Below, in pieces: positions 1-7,224 of a stretch of 10,758 nt of DNA. Where the stretch lies: NCBI GenBank assembly GCA_943329165.2, contig CALQCV020000042.1, positions 1 through 10,758 on the forward strand. Reading direction: 5' to 3'. A program made the position numbers and the translations under genes. This DNA comes from Candidatus Nitrotoga sp. CP45 (GTDB lineage Bacteria > Bacteroidota > Bacteroidia > Flavobacteriales > Flavobacteriaceae). Within the stretch, counting starts at the first letter, position 1, and each line of letters starts with the position of its first letter. Below the pieces are notes generated by a model. It did not search any database. It was not told the origin of the DNA and saw only the letters and a program-made list of their open reading frames with translations.

Positions 1-17
1 ATCAAACCGATAACAAG

Positions 18-36
18 TATTATTATTATTATTATT
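18..36. repeat. TAT trinucleotide microsatellite
   Basis: Six TAT units plus one base lie in the non-coding stretch 1-253. No open reading frame of interest covers it. Together with the hexamer array at 165-214 it makes this spacer low in complexity. Function is unknown. Such tracts can vary in length by slippage, which is inference here. Confidence 0.8.
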
Positions 37-164
37 TTCTATTTTACTATTTTCCGTCTCATCAATAGAAGTAACGTTCAAAACTTAGTTGTCATTAGAA
101 ACTATCAATTTTTACTGAGAAAATAAACTTAGATGTGATTATAAGTATAAAGAGGGTTATTTTT

Positions 165-214
165 AGTCTCAGTCTCAGTCTCAGTCTCAGCCTCAGTCTC
201 AGCCTCAGTCCCAG
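165..214. repeat. AGTCTC hexamer tandem array, about 8 units
   Basis: Eight consecutive 6-bp units start at 165: AGTCTC four times, then AGCCTC, AGTCTC, AGCCTC and AGTCCC, followed by AG. The array lies 39 bp past the ridA stop codon. A transcript running through from ridA would read it as GAGACT-type repeats. Divergence rises toward the ridA side, as expected when an array grows and decays. There is no CRISPR-like spacing and no coding frame. The rest of 1-253 shows no recognisable gene, promoter or strong terminator. Confidence 0.9.
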
Positions 215-253
215 TTTTCAGTTTAATTCCTGCTGCGACTGCGAATTGTACGC

Positions 254-634
254 TTATTTTTCAGCTATCATCGAAATCTCCACATTAACACCTTTTGGCA
301 AACCTGCGACTTGAACGGTTTCGCGTGCTGGTGCGATTTTTTCGTCAAAGTAACTTCCGTAAACGGAATTAATACGAGAAAAATCGCCCATATTCATAAT
401 AAATATGGTCGTTTTTACTACGTTGTCAAAAGTCATGTTGGCAGCTTCGAGAACGGCTTTCATGTTTTCCATTACCTGTTTGGTTTCGGTTTCTATATCA
501 TCGAGAACTAACTCCATAGTCTCAGGATTCAATGCTATTTGTCCAGAAGTATACAATGTGTTTCCAACTAAAACAGCTTGATTATATGGTCCAATTGGGG
601 CCGGCGCTTTGTCTGTAAAAATTATTTTTTTCAT
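254..634 (-). CDS. ridA: RidA family reactive enamine/imine deaminase
   Basis: RidA (YjgF/YER057c/UK114) enzymes hydrolyse reactive enamines and imines such as 2-aminoacrylate, made by PLP enzymes, to keto acids and ammonia in the cytosol. The 126 residues match the normal family length. The signature is complete: Gly-Pro-Tyr-Asn-Gln-Ala at 15-20, Thr-Ser-Gly-Gln at 29-32, and the C-terminal Ala-Arg-Glu-Thr-Val then Leu-Pro-Lys-Gly-Val-Asn-Val-Glu-Ile. Arg104 corresponds to the catalytic arginine (Arg105 in E. coli), and Glu119 is the conserved acid after it. The ATG at 634-632 begins MKKIIFTDKAPAP, as usual in the family. It lies 68 bp downstream of lptD on the same strand and I see no promoter of its own in that gap, so read-through from lptD is likely. 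Function is secure at family level; the physiological substrate is not shown. Confidence 0.96.
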   Translation of the reverse strand: MKKIIFTDKAPAPIGPYNQAVLVGNTLYTSGQIALNPETMELVLDDIETETKQVMENMKAVLEAANMTFDNVVKTTIFIMNMGDFSRINSVYGSYFDEKIAPARETVQVAGLPKGVNVEISMIAEK

Positions 635-660
635 AAATAAGGTTCTTGGTTTATGTTTAT

Positions 661-678
661 AGTTTACGGTTGTAAACT
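661..678 (-). other. Perfect hairpin between lptD and ridA
   Basis: AGTTTAC (661-667) and GTAAACT (672-678) are perfect reverse complements around a 4-base loop. On the minus strand, the transcribed one, no T-run follows, so this is not a standard intrinsic terminator. It could stabilise an upstream mRNA end or attenuate lptD-ridA read-through. The structure is seen directly; the role is inferred. Confidence 0.55.
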
Positions 679-702
679 GTGACTTGACAATGCGACTGAT
701 CC

Positions 703-3429
703 CTATCTCAAGTTTCTATCCGCCTGATTTCGTTTATCCCATTTGATATCGCTCAAAACTCCCGATTTTATTCCGATAAAAAATCCCCAATACGGATTAT
801 CGCCAAACGGCACCCAATTGAAATCCATTCGCCAACTCAGCAAATCTCTTTCAAATCGAAGCTGTGTAAATGTGACTCCTTTTTGCACAAAATCATAACC
901 CGTTGAAGCGCCAATTTTCCATTTGGGCGTTAAATCAGTATTCATAGAAACCATTAGCGAGTTTCCGGTTATTTTTTTCTCCCGATTGTTATTAGAATAT
1001 GTCAAAGAATAAGCGAGAGTTATATTCCAGGGTAATTCATATTTAAAGAGTTCACTTGGAGCATCATCTTTTTTGTCACCATCGTCACCAAATTGGCTCT
1101 GTCGCCTATCACTCAAATCAGTATTACTACCAAACAAATCGTCTTCACGACCACCATTTCTTTCCCCTTGATCGTTTTTCTTTTCAGAATCTTTACCATC
1201 TTTACTAGAGAACGCATAGTTTAAAGTCATATTAGCACTGGTCATTCTAAACAAACTACCGCCATTGTCAATATTCCAAGTATCGATTCGTCTTCCATTA
1301 TTGTTAATTGCATAAGGATCGAGTGTTACACCAAAATTCACGTTCATCTTTTGTTTAAACAGCAGTGTACCGCCACTAACGCGCATTGGTGACCATTTTA
1401 ATGAATCAGCCGTAATATCATAATTTGTTGAAAAATTTAAATTGTTCAGCAACATTAATTTTTTAGGCTCTGTTTTAGTTGAATCTTTCTCAGTTACTTT
1501 GGCTTCAAAGGTATTGCTCAAATTGAATCCTAAATTATTGGACATATTTTTTCCCGGTGAACCAAAAATTCCGTTATCAAATCTAGTATACTCTTTTATC
1601 ATTGTGCCACTTCCGTCAGAATCGTAAGTGTCGTAGTATTTTGAGAAACTTGGTGTATAACTATAGGAGACATTTGGACGCATTACGTGTCGGATTGCTT
1701 GAATTTTTTTAGTTTCACCAAAATTAAACGTTCCGTATATGGTCGTTCCTAATCCAGCGCTAAAGGAATAGGTTCTGAAGGCATCAAATCCTTGTATTTC
1801 AGTATCAACGACTTTATTTTCTCTTGGATCATATTGACGTCTTATGGTTTTTAAATACCATACTTCATTGTAATTCATCGAAGTGGTTGCACTAAGATAT
1901 TTGAATACTTTAAAGTTTGTGCTAAGCGGAATAGTGTGCTGGAAACCCATTTTGGCATCCTTAAACATTTGCCGTTTAAAGAAAAGCGAATCGGTAGTTT
2001 GAATTCTGTTTTCTCCTCTTAGGTTATATTGTAAATTAATATTCTTAAAAAAACCTTTTTTAGCACCGTCTTTGGAGGCAAAAGGATACATTCTGTCAAC
2101 ACTTAATTGCAACGTAGGCAAGGTCATATTAATTTGTTCTGTGTTTGTATTTTGAGAATGTGTAGCTGTCAAAGACAAATTCACTTGTGGCACAGAGTTG
2201 AACGTTTTAGAGTAAGAAATCGAAGAACTCAAGGTGTTGTTCAATTGTGAACCTACATTAACCTGATTAATAGAATTGACAAAATATTTGCTACTTCCCA
2301 AATTTACAGAAGCTGAAAAACGAGAGTTCGGATTTGATTTAGAATCTTTAGAATGTGACCATTGGATATTGTAAATATTAGTTTTCGAATAATCAGGATA
2401 CCCTCTTTCGCTATTGATTAGGTTTTCAAAACGGATATTTACATTTCCATTAAATTTATATTTTTTGGCATAAGAAGTTTCGAATCGCATCGCATAACTT
2501 CCGTTAGTATAATAATCACCTAGAATAGCCAAGTCGTAATTATCGCTTAACGCAAAATAATAACCACCGTTTTGCAATGAAAAACCTCTTGTATTACTGT
2601 CATTATAATTTGGAATAATTAATCCGGAACGACTTTTCTCTGACATTGGAAAGAAAGCAAATGGCAAAGCCAAAGGTGTTGGAACATCCGCAATAACCAT
2701 ATTAGTAAATCCTACCACTACTTTTTTTCCCGGTACTAATTTTACTTTATTGGTTTGAAAATAATATTCAGGATCATCAACGTCTTGAGCTGTGGTGAAT
2801 CGAGCTCTTTTCATAAAGTAAACGGAGTCGTTTTCTTTTTTTGTTATTTCTGCTTTTACTTTAAACTCACCTTGGTCTGTTCTTGAGTTCCAAACCAAAG
2901 CTTTTTTTGTTTTAAAATTGAATCGAATAGAATCCGGTTCAACAACATTACTTCCTTGTTTAAAAACAGGTCTTTGCGTATACACTCCGGCAGAATCTTT
3001 TATTCTTCCGGCATACACTTCACTTTTATTATAATCAATGACAATTATTCCCGATTTAAGTTCAATATCCTGGTAATAGACTTCGGCCTTGTTGTAAAGT
3101 GTGATTAGCTTTTTCTTTTGGTCAAATTTTTCGTAGTCAACTGCTTTTCGTTTTATTTTATCTTCCAATAAAGGCTTTTTCTTAAGGGTATCAGACACCT
3201 TAATTTCGGTAACTTCTAGGATAGGTGTTGAAGTGTTTTCAGGCTTAGTTTCTTGATTTTTAGCAGGAAAAGAATTGGGTTCCTTTCGCAACTCTTGTGA
3301 ATATATTTTTGCGTTTCCCAGTGTTAGGAAAATTGTTAAAAAAACGATATAAAATAAGTTTCTTTGCAAAGGTTTAATGCTATTTTTGTAGAAATATGGA
3401 TTGATTTTTGACGAGGCAAACTTACACAA
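703..3429 (-). CDS. lptD: Putative LPS assembly protein LptD (outer-membrane translocon barrel)
   Basis: LptD forms the outer-membrane barrel that, with LptE, inserts lipopolysaccharide into the outer leaflet. The N-terminus has a hydrophobic stretch at about 22-40 ending Ile-Tyr-Ser-Gln, a signal peptide. A polar linker follows to about 95, then an OstA/LptA-like beta-jellyroll at about 95-250. The Pro-rich LPFAFFP segment (255-261) leads into the barrel, with alternating aromatic strands to the end. A charged, Asp/Asn/Gly-rich insert at 741-792 is probably a loop. The only cysteine is residue 2, before or inside the signal region, so the mature protein has none, unlike E. coli LptD. The C-terminus is Asn-Leu-Arg, not an aromatic residue. 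The start is a TTG at 3429-3427, as no in-frame ATG precedes the signal peptide; a TTG at 3369 (residue 21) is an alternative. The length (908 residues) suits Bacteroidota LptD. Confidence 0.92.
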   Translation of the reverse strand: MCKFASSKINPYFYKNSIKPLQRNLFYIVFLTIFLTLGNAKIYSQELRKEPNSFPAKNQETKPENTSTPILEVTEIKVSDTLKKKPLLEDKIKRKAVDYEKFDQKKKLITLYNKAEVYYQDIELKSGIIVIDYNKSEVYAGRIKDSAGVYTQRPVFKQGSNVVEPDSIRFNFKTKKALVWNSRTDQGEFKVKAEITKKENDSVYFMKRARFTTAQDVDDPEYYFQTNKVKLVPGKKVVVGFTNMVIADVPTPLALPFAFFPMSEKSRSGLIIPNYNDSNTRGFSLQNGGYYFALSDNYDLAILGDYYTNGSYAMRFETSYAKKYKFNGNVNIRFENLINSERGYPDYSKTNIYNIQWSHSKDSKSNPNSRFSASVNLGSSKYFVNSINQVNVGSQLNNTLSSSISYSKTFNSVPQVNLSLTATHSQNTNTEQINMTLPTLQLSVDRMYPFASKDGAKKGFFKNINLQYNLRGENRIQTTDSLFFKRQMFKDAKMGFQHTIPLSTNFKVFKYLSATTSMNYNEVWYLKTIRRQYDPRENKVVDTEIQGFDAFRTYSFSAGLGTTIYGTFNFGETKKIQAIRHVMRPNVSYSYTPSFSKYYDTYDSDGSGTMIKEYTRFDNGIFGSPGKNMSNNLGFNLSNTFEAKVTEKDSTKTEPKKLMLLNNLNFSTNYDITADSLKWSPMRVSGGTLLFKQKMNVNFGVTLDPYAINNNGRRIDTWNIDNGGSLFRMTSANMTLNYAFSSKDGKDSEKKNDQGERNGGREDDLFGSNTDLSDRRQSQFGDDGDKKDDAPSELFKYELPWNITLAYSLTYSNNNREKKITGNSLMVSMNTDLTPKWKIGASTGYDFVQKGVTFTQLRFERDLLSWRMDFNWVPFGDNPYWGFFIGIKSGVLSDIKWDKRNQADRNLR

Positions 3430-3439
3430 TATTTTCGGT

Positions 3440-3447
3440 CAAAAATA
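3440..3447 (-). promoter_or_regulatory. Candidate Bacteroidota -7 promoter element for lptD
   Basis: Read on the minus strand this is TATTTTTG, a perfect match to the TAnnTTTG -7 consensus of Bacteroidota. The -33 region is weak: TTA instead of TTG, 17 bases upstream. Transcription would start only a few bases before the TTG at 3429, giving a nearly leaderless message or favouring the later TTG at 3369. Confidence 0.45.
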
Positions 3448-3504
3448 GGGAAATATATGTTTTATAACCTTTCGGTTTTAATTAAAATTAACTTTTACAT
3501 TCTT

Positions 3505-4707
3505 ATGGACACCTATAAATACAGCAAAGTTCTATTGATATTATTTTTTTTCTTCTTCTTTATTGGACAATTATTTGGACAATCAAAATTTAAAGTAACA
3601 CTCGATGCGGGTCATGGCGATCATGATTATGGTGCTGTTTATCATGGGCATATTGAAAAAAATATTGCTTTGGCAGTGGTGCTAAAAGTTGGTAAGCTAT
3701 TAGAGAAAAATTCAGGCATTGATGTAATTTATACCCGAAAAGGCGATCAGTTTATTGATTTGGTTGAGCGAGCTAACATTGCCAACAGAGCGGATGCCGA
3801 TATTTTTGTTTCCATACATTGTAACGCAAATGCAAACAACGCCGCTGATGGTTGCGAGACGTATGTAATGGGTATGTCTAAAAATGCTTCCAATCTTGAA
3901 GCTGCGAAAAGAGAAAACTCGGTTGTGACTTTAGAAAAAGATTACAAACAAAAGTATGAAGGTTTCGACCCAAAATCTGCTGAATCTTTTGCCGGAATGA
4001 TTATGGCTCAAGAGTTATATTTAGATCAGAGCATTGCCTTAGCAGGAAAAGTCCAAGGAAAATTCATCGAAATTGGTAAAAAAAGCCGTGGTGTAAAACA
4101 AGCACCTTATATGGTTTTGCACAAAGCTTATATGCCGCGAGTTTTGGTAGAAATGGGTTTTATTTCTAATCAGGCAGAAGGGTCAAAATTAGATTCAGAA
4201 GAAGGGCAACAAGAAATAGCAGAGTCTATTGCTAATGCCATTATCAGTTACAAAAAAGAATACTTTGGCGCTAGTGATAATGATGCCGCCATCAAGCCAT
4301 CGCAGCAAATAGAACCTATTAAAAAGGTTGATACAATCGTTAAAAAGCCAACAGTAAAAACGCCTGAAGTTAAAAAACCGGAACCAAAACCCGAAATCAC
4401 TCGGGCCAAAGATGAACAGAGCGTAGCTAAACCAGAAGCAGTAAGTTCAACTGTAGCTTCATTCAAAGTACAGCTTGTAGCAAGTGGGAAAAAATTAGAG
4501 CTTGTTCCGAGTAATTTCAATGGTTTAAGCAATATTTCTGCTTCAGCAGAAGGAAATTTATACAAATATATGTATGGCGAAACTACCAATTATCAAGAAG
4601 CAAAACGATTATTATCGGAAGCCAAAGCCAAAGGATATTCATCATCCTTTGTTGTAGCTTTTAAAAACGGTAAGAAAGTATCGGTTCAAGAAGCATTAAA
4701 GCAATAA
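3505..4707 (+). CDS. N-acetylmuramoyl-L-alanine amidase (Amidase_3) with C-terminal SPOR-like domain
   Basis: This zinc amidase cuts the bond between MurNAc and L-Ala in peptidoglycan, in the periplasm, probably during cell separation. From the ATG at 3505 the protein has 400 residues. A signal peptide with six consecutive Phe (14-19) ends near Leu-Phe-Gly-Gln. The Amidase_3 domain spans about 29-254: His37 in Asp-Ala-Gly-His-Gly, Glu51 and His105 in Ser-Ile-His-Cys-Asn are the expected zinc ligands, and Glu216 in Val-Glu-Met-Gly-Phe-Ile-Ser-Asn is the catalytic acid. A helical insert at about 125-165 may shield the active site, as in AmiC-type enzymes. A Lys/Pro-rich linker (about 256-318) leads to a SPOR-like module (319-400), known to bind denuded septal glycan. 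An in-frame ATG at 3457 would add 16 residues before the signal peptide; I prefer 3505 because it gives a compact one. It is divergent from lptD. Confidence 0.94.
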   Translation: MDTYKYSKVLLILFFFFFFIGQLFGQSKFKVTLDAGHGDHDYGAVYHGHIEKNIALAVVLKVGKLLEKNSGIDVIYTRKGDQFIDLVERANIANRADADIFVSIHCNANANNAADGCETYVMGMSKNASNLEAAKRENSVVTLEKDYKQKYEGFDPKSAESFAGMIMAQELYLDQSIALAGKVQGKFIEIGKKSRGVKQAPYMVLHKAYMPRVLVEMGFISNQAEGSKLDSEEGQQEIAESIANAIISYKKEYFGASDNDAAIKPSQQIEPIKKVDTIVKKPTVKTPEVKKPEPKPEITRAKDEQSVAKPEAVSSTVASFKVQLVASGKKLELVPSNFNGLSNISASAEGNLYKYMYGETTNYQEAKRLLSEAKAKGYSSSFVVAFKNGKKVSVQEALKQ

Positions 4708-4733
4708 TAACAAGGAGTTTTAATTATTTATTT

Positions 4734-4741
4734 TAACTTTG
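4734..4741 (+). promoter_or_regulatory. Candidate -7 promoter element for the MCE gene
   Basis: TAACTTTG matches the Bacteroidota -7 consensus TAnnTTTG exactly. It lies 26 bp past the amidase stop codon and 59-83 bp before the possible MCE starts. No TTG lies at the usual -33 spacing, so the match is partial. A start here would place the hairpin at 4751-4769 at the very 5' end of the transcript. Confidence 0.4.
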
Positions 4742-4750
4742 CCACACATT

Positions 4751-4769
4751 TTTCGTCCTAAAGACGAAA
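4751..4769 (+). other. Perfect 7-bp hairpin in the MCE leader
   Basis: TTTCGTC (4751-4757) and GACGAAA (4763-4769) are exact reverse complements with a 5-base loop. No T-run follows on the plus strand, so it is unlikely to be a plain terminator. Its position, just after the candidate -7 element, suggests a 5' leader structure that could protect the message or affect translation. The role is inferred. Confidence 0.5.
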
Positions 4770-4824
4770 CGAACGGCACAATCCGGTTGAAGCTAACGGA
4801 GTGCAGCTAAAAAAAAGATATACA

Positions 4825-5781
4825 TTGAAAATCACTAGAGAAATCAAGACAGCAATTTTAGTAATTGCATCTATTTTATTATTTATTTGGGGATACAGCT
4901 TTTTAAAAGGCAAAGATTTACTTACTGATTATAAAATATTCTACGTTCAATATGACAATGTTGAAGGGCTGGTTAATTCGGCACCTGTAACAATCAACGG
5001 ACTTAACGTTGGAAAAGTCAGCGAAATTAAATTCTTAGGAACAACAGGCAAAATTGAAGTGACCTTGCAAATCAAATCAGATTTTCCTTTTTCAAAATCG
5101 AGTATTGCTTCTATTTATGAGCCTGGATTAATTGGTGGTAAGCAAATTATGATTACGCCTAATTTTGAAGATAAATCGGTTGCTGAATCAAAAATGACTT
5201 TACAAGGTGACCTCAAACCAGGTTTAACTTCTTTGGTTGCAGAACGATTAACGCCGCTTCAGGAGAAAGTAGAAAAAATGGTGGTTTCTGCCGATGCACT
5301 TTTGAAAAATGTAAATTCTGTTTTGGATTCAAAAACCAAAGCGAATCTAAAAAGCAGTATTGCCAATCTTGACGCCACTTTAGCAGAATTCAAAGTAGCT
5401 TCTACATCAGTAAACGAAATGTTATCCGAGAACAAAGGAAAAATCAACTCAACCTTGGCAAATGTTCAAAAAGTTTCGGCTAATTTTGCTAAAATATCGG
5501 ATTCAATATCCAAAGCAAACATTGGTAAAACAATAAAAAGCTTAGAAAAAACCCTTGCTAGTGTTGATAAAATAATGTTTGATATTCAATCCGGAAAAGG
5601 AACGTTGGGTAAACTTGCCAAAGACGAAACGATGTACACTAACTTATCCAAATCATCCAAAGAATTAGAATTATTGCTGCAAGATTTTCGTTTAAATCCA
5701 ACACGTTATGTAAACGTATCGCTGTTCGGAAAGAAAAACAAACCATACAAAGCTCCTGTAAACGATTCTATTAAAAAGTAA
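4825..5781 (+). CDS. MlaD/MCE family lipid transport protein
   Basis: MCE proteins are periplasmic, inner-membrane-anchored shuttles or channels for phospholipid between inner and outer membrane, acting with an MlaE permease and MlaF ATPase (not in this window). With the TTG start at 4825 the protein has 318 residues and begins Met-Lys-Ile-Thr-Arg-Glu-Ile-Lys-Thr-Ala, a family-like N-terminus. A GTG at 4801 would add eight residues. One membrane helix lies at about 10-27. The MCE domain (about 38-115) contains Val-Glu-Gly-Leu, Ile-Asn-Gly-Leu-Asn-Val-Gly-Lys-Val and Pro-Gly-Leu-Ile-Gly-Gly. A Ser/Ala/Lys-rich helical, probably coiled-coil, region runs from about 135 to 285. The tail contains Asn-Pro-Thr-Arg-Tyr-Val-Asn and Leu-Phe-Gly-Lys-Lys, typical of Bacteroidota members. 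Nine bases separate it from the next gene, so they are probably co-transcribed. Confidence 0.9.
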   Translation: MKITREIKTAILVIASILLFIWGYSFLKGKDLLTDYKIFYVQYDNVEGLVNSAPVTINGLNVGKVSEIKFLGTTGKIEVTLQIKSDFPFSKSSIASIYEPGLIGGKQIMITPNFEDKSVAESKMTLQGDLKPGLTSLVAERLTPLQEKVEKMVVSADALLKNVNSVLDSKTKANLKSSIANLDATLAEFKVASTSVNEMLSENKGKINSTLANVQKVSANFAKISDSISKANIGKTIKSLEKTLASVDKIMFDIQSGKGTLGKLAKDETMYTNLSKSSKELELLLQDFRLNPTRYVNVSLFGKKNKPYKAPVNDSIKK

Positions 5782-5790
5782 TCCAAAGCC

Positions 5791-7095
5791 ATGATGTATA
5801 TCGACAACATACTCTTTGCTCTTATTCTTGTTATTGGAATTGGTTTTTTTGCTAAAAATGTAAAAAAGCTAAAACGCAATATTAATTTGGGACAAGATGT
5901 TAATCGTAATGATAATCCATCAGAACGGTTGAAAAATATGGCGATGATTGCTTTAGGACAATCCAAAATGGTAAAAAGACCTATTGCCGGATTGCTGCAT
6001 ATTATAGTATATGCAGGTTTTATTATTATCAATATAGAGGTTTTAGAAATAATCATTGACGGACTTTTTGGAACACACAGAATATTTTCTTTCTTAGGAG
6101 GTTTTTATGGTTACCTAATAAGTTCTTTTGAAATATTAGCGGTCTTAGTATTGGTAGCCGTAATTGTTTTTTGGATTAGAAGAAATATTATCCGACTCAA
6201 ACGTTTCGCTAGTTCCGATTTGAAAGGCGCAGCAAAAAGAGATGCCGATATAATTCTTTATTTCGAAATAGTTTTGATGTCATTGTTTTTGATTATGAAC
6301 GCTACCGATTTACATTTTCAGGCTATGAATTCTGGAAATATAATTTCACAATATATTAATCCTTGGTTTTCTTCTTTAGATTTAGCTCAAGTAGAAGCTA
6401 TTGAAATGATGGCGTGGTGGATACATATTATCGGTATTTTAGTGTTCCTGAATTATTTATACTATTCAAAACACTTGCATATTCTTTTAGCTTTCCCAAA
6501 TACTTATTTTGCCGATTTGAATGCTAAAGGTAAATTTGATAATTTAGAAAGTGTAACTAGAGAAGTTAAACTAATGATGGATCCTAATGCCAATCCATTC
6601 GCTGCACAAGCTATAGATGAAAATGCTGTTCCAACTAAATTCGGTGCTTCTGATGTACAAGATTTGAATTGGGTTCAATTATTAAATGCCTATACCTGCA
6701 CCGAATGTGGTCGTTGTACTTCTTCTTGTCCAGCCAACCTAACTGGGAAAAAATTATCGCCACGTAAAATCATGATGGATACACGTGACCGAATCGAAGA
6801 AGTAGGAAGAAATATCGATGCCAACAAAGGGGTTTTTGTGCCTGATAATAAATCGTTACTTAATAATTATATTACTGCAGAAGAGCTTTGGGCATGTACC
6901 TCTTGTAATGCTTGTGTAGAAGAATGTCCGGTAAATATTAGTCCTTTGTCAATTATCATGGATATGAGGCGTTATTTGGTGATGGAACAAAGTGCCGCGC
7001 CACAATCTTTGAATGCAATGATGACCAATATTGAAAACAATGGTGCGCCATGGCAATACAACCAACAAGATAGATTAAACTGGAAGAATGAATAG
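5791..7095 (+). CDS. Membrane (Fe-S)-binding protein: NarI/HdrE-like cytochrome b domain fused to an HdrC-like double [4Fe-4S] domain
   Basis: The 434 residues have two parts. The N-terminal part has about five membrane helices (roughly 5-22, 65-90, 103-129, 153-171 and 206-236). His70, His212 and His230 lie in or next to helices; the 18-residue spacing of the last two equals that of the haem-ligand pair His187/His205 in NarI, so haem b is likely. The C-terminal part has two ferredoxin-like motifs, Cys303/306/309/313 and Cys369/372/375/379, each followed by Pro, as in HdrC and GlpC. By analogy with HdrED and DsrMK it should move electrons between the quinone pool and a soluble partner, probably the HdrB-like protein at 7763-8554. 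The start is ATG 5791, with a second ATG at 5794. The physiological substrate is unknown. Annotation as an (Fe-S)-binding protein is secure; the haem and partner are inferred. Confidence 0.88.
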   Translation: MMYIDNILFALILVIGIGFFAKNVKKLKRNINLGQDVNRNDNPSERLKNMAMIALGQSKMVKRPIAGLLHIIVYAGFIIINIEVLEIIIDGLFGTHRIFSFLGGFYGYLISSFEILAVLVLVAVIVFWIRRNIIRLKRFASSDLKGAAKRDADIILYFEIVLMSLFLIMNATDLHFQAMNSGNIISQYINPWFSSLDLAQVEAIEMMAWWIHIIGILVFLNYLYYSKHLHILLAFPNTYFADLNAKGKFDNLESVTREVKLMMDPNANPFAAQAIDENAVPTKFGASDVQDLNWVQLLNAYTCTECGRCTSSCPANLTGKKLSPRKIMMDTRDRIEEVGRNIDANKGVFVPDNKSLLNNYITAEELWACTSCNACVEECPVNISPLSIIMDMRRYLVMEQSAAPQSLNAMMTNIENNGAPWQYNQQDRLNWKNE

Positions 7096-7096
7096 T

Positions 7097-7112
7097 ATTT
7101 GATTTATCAAAT
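7097..7112 (+). other. AT-rich hairpin directly after the Fe-S gene stop
   Basis: ATTTGAT (7097-7103) and ATCAAAT (7106-7112) are exact reverse complements around two bases, one base after the TAG at 7093-7095. A second, competing inverted repeat uses ATCAA (7106-7110) with TTGAT (7114-7118). No T-run follows. It may mark the 3' end of the upstream transcript, but an AT-only stem is weak. Confidence 0.35.
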
Positions 7113-7182
7113 CTTGATTAGGTTATGATTTATTGCACCCATTAAAAATAAAAACAAATTGCCAAAAATGTGAGGCTTGGGA

Positions 7183-7200
7183 ATTTGTCAAATGAATTTG
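7183..7200 (+). promoter_or_regulatory. Alternating ATTTG/CAAAT inverted motif upstream of the HAD gene
   Basis: The order is ATTTG, T, CAAAT, GA, ATTTG, so the middle half-site can pair with either neighbour. It ends 24 bases before the ATG at 7225. The last eight bases, TGAATTTG, differ from the Bacteroidota -7 consensus at one position. It could be an operator-like site or part of a weak promoter. In AT-rich DNA such motifs also arise by chance. Confidence 0.25.
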
Positions 7201-7224
7201 AAATAGTAAAAAAAAGTATAAAAA

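Noticed and set aside
234..698. Octamer TGCGACTG at 234-241 and 691-698 on either side of ridA
   Set aside because: Too short, asymmetrically placed (12 bp and 56 bp from the gene) and without element ends, so not evidence for insertion of ridA.
3489..3496. TAACTTTT as a -7 promoter element for the amidase
   Set aside because: It differs from the consensus at the last base, has no -33 partner, and would start transcription only a few bases before the ATG at 3505.
4248..4589. Minus-strand open frame of 113 codons inside the amidase gene
   Set aside because: It is antisense to the linker and SPOR-like part of a well supported gene, and its translation shows no family features.
4760..5632. 13-base direct repeat AAAGACGAAACGA at 4760-4772 and 5620-5632
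   Set aside because: One copy is inside the MCE coding sequence as ordinary Lys-Asp-Glu-Thr codons; there is no target duplication or other sign of mobility, so chance is the best account.
5706..6056. Minus-strand open frame of 116 codons across the MCE/Fe-S gene junction
   Set aside because: It is antisense to the ends of two well supported genes; the Ile/Phe-rich product mirrors AT-rich codons of the membrane helices.
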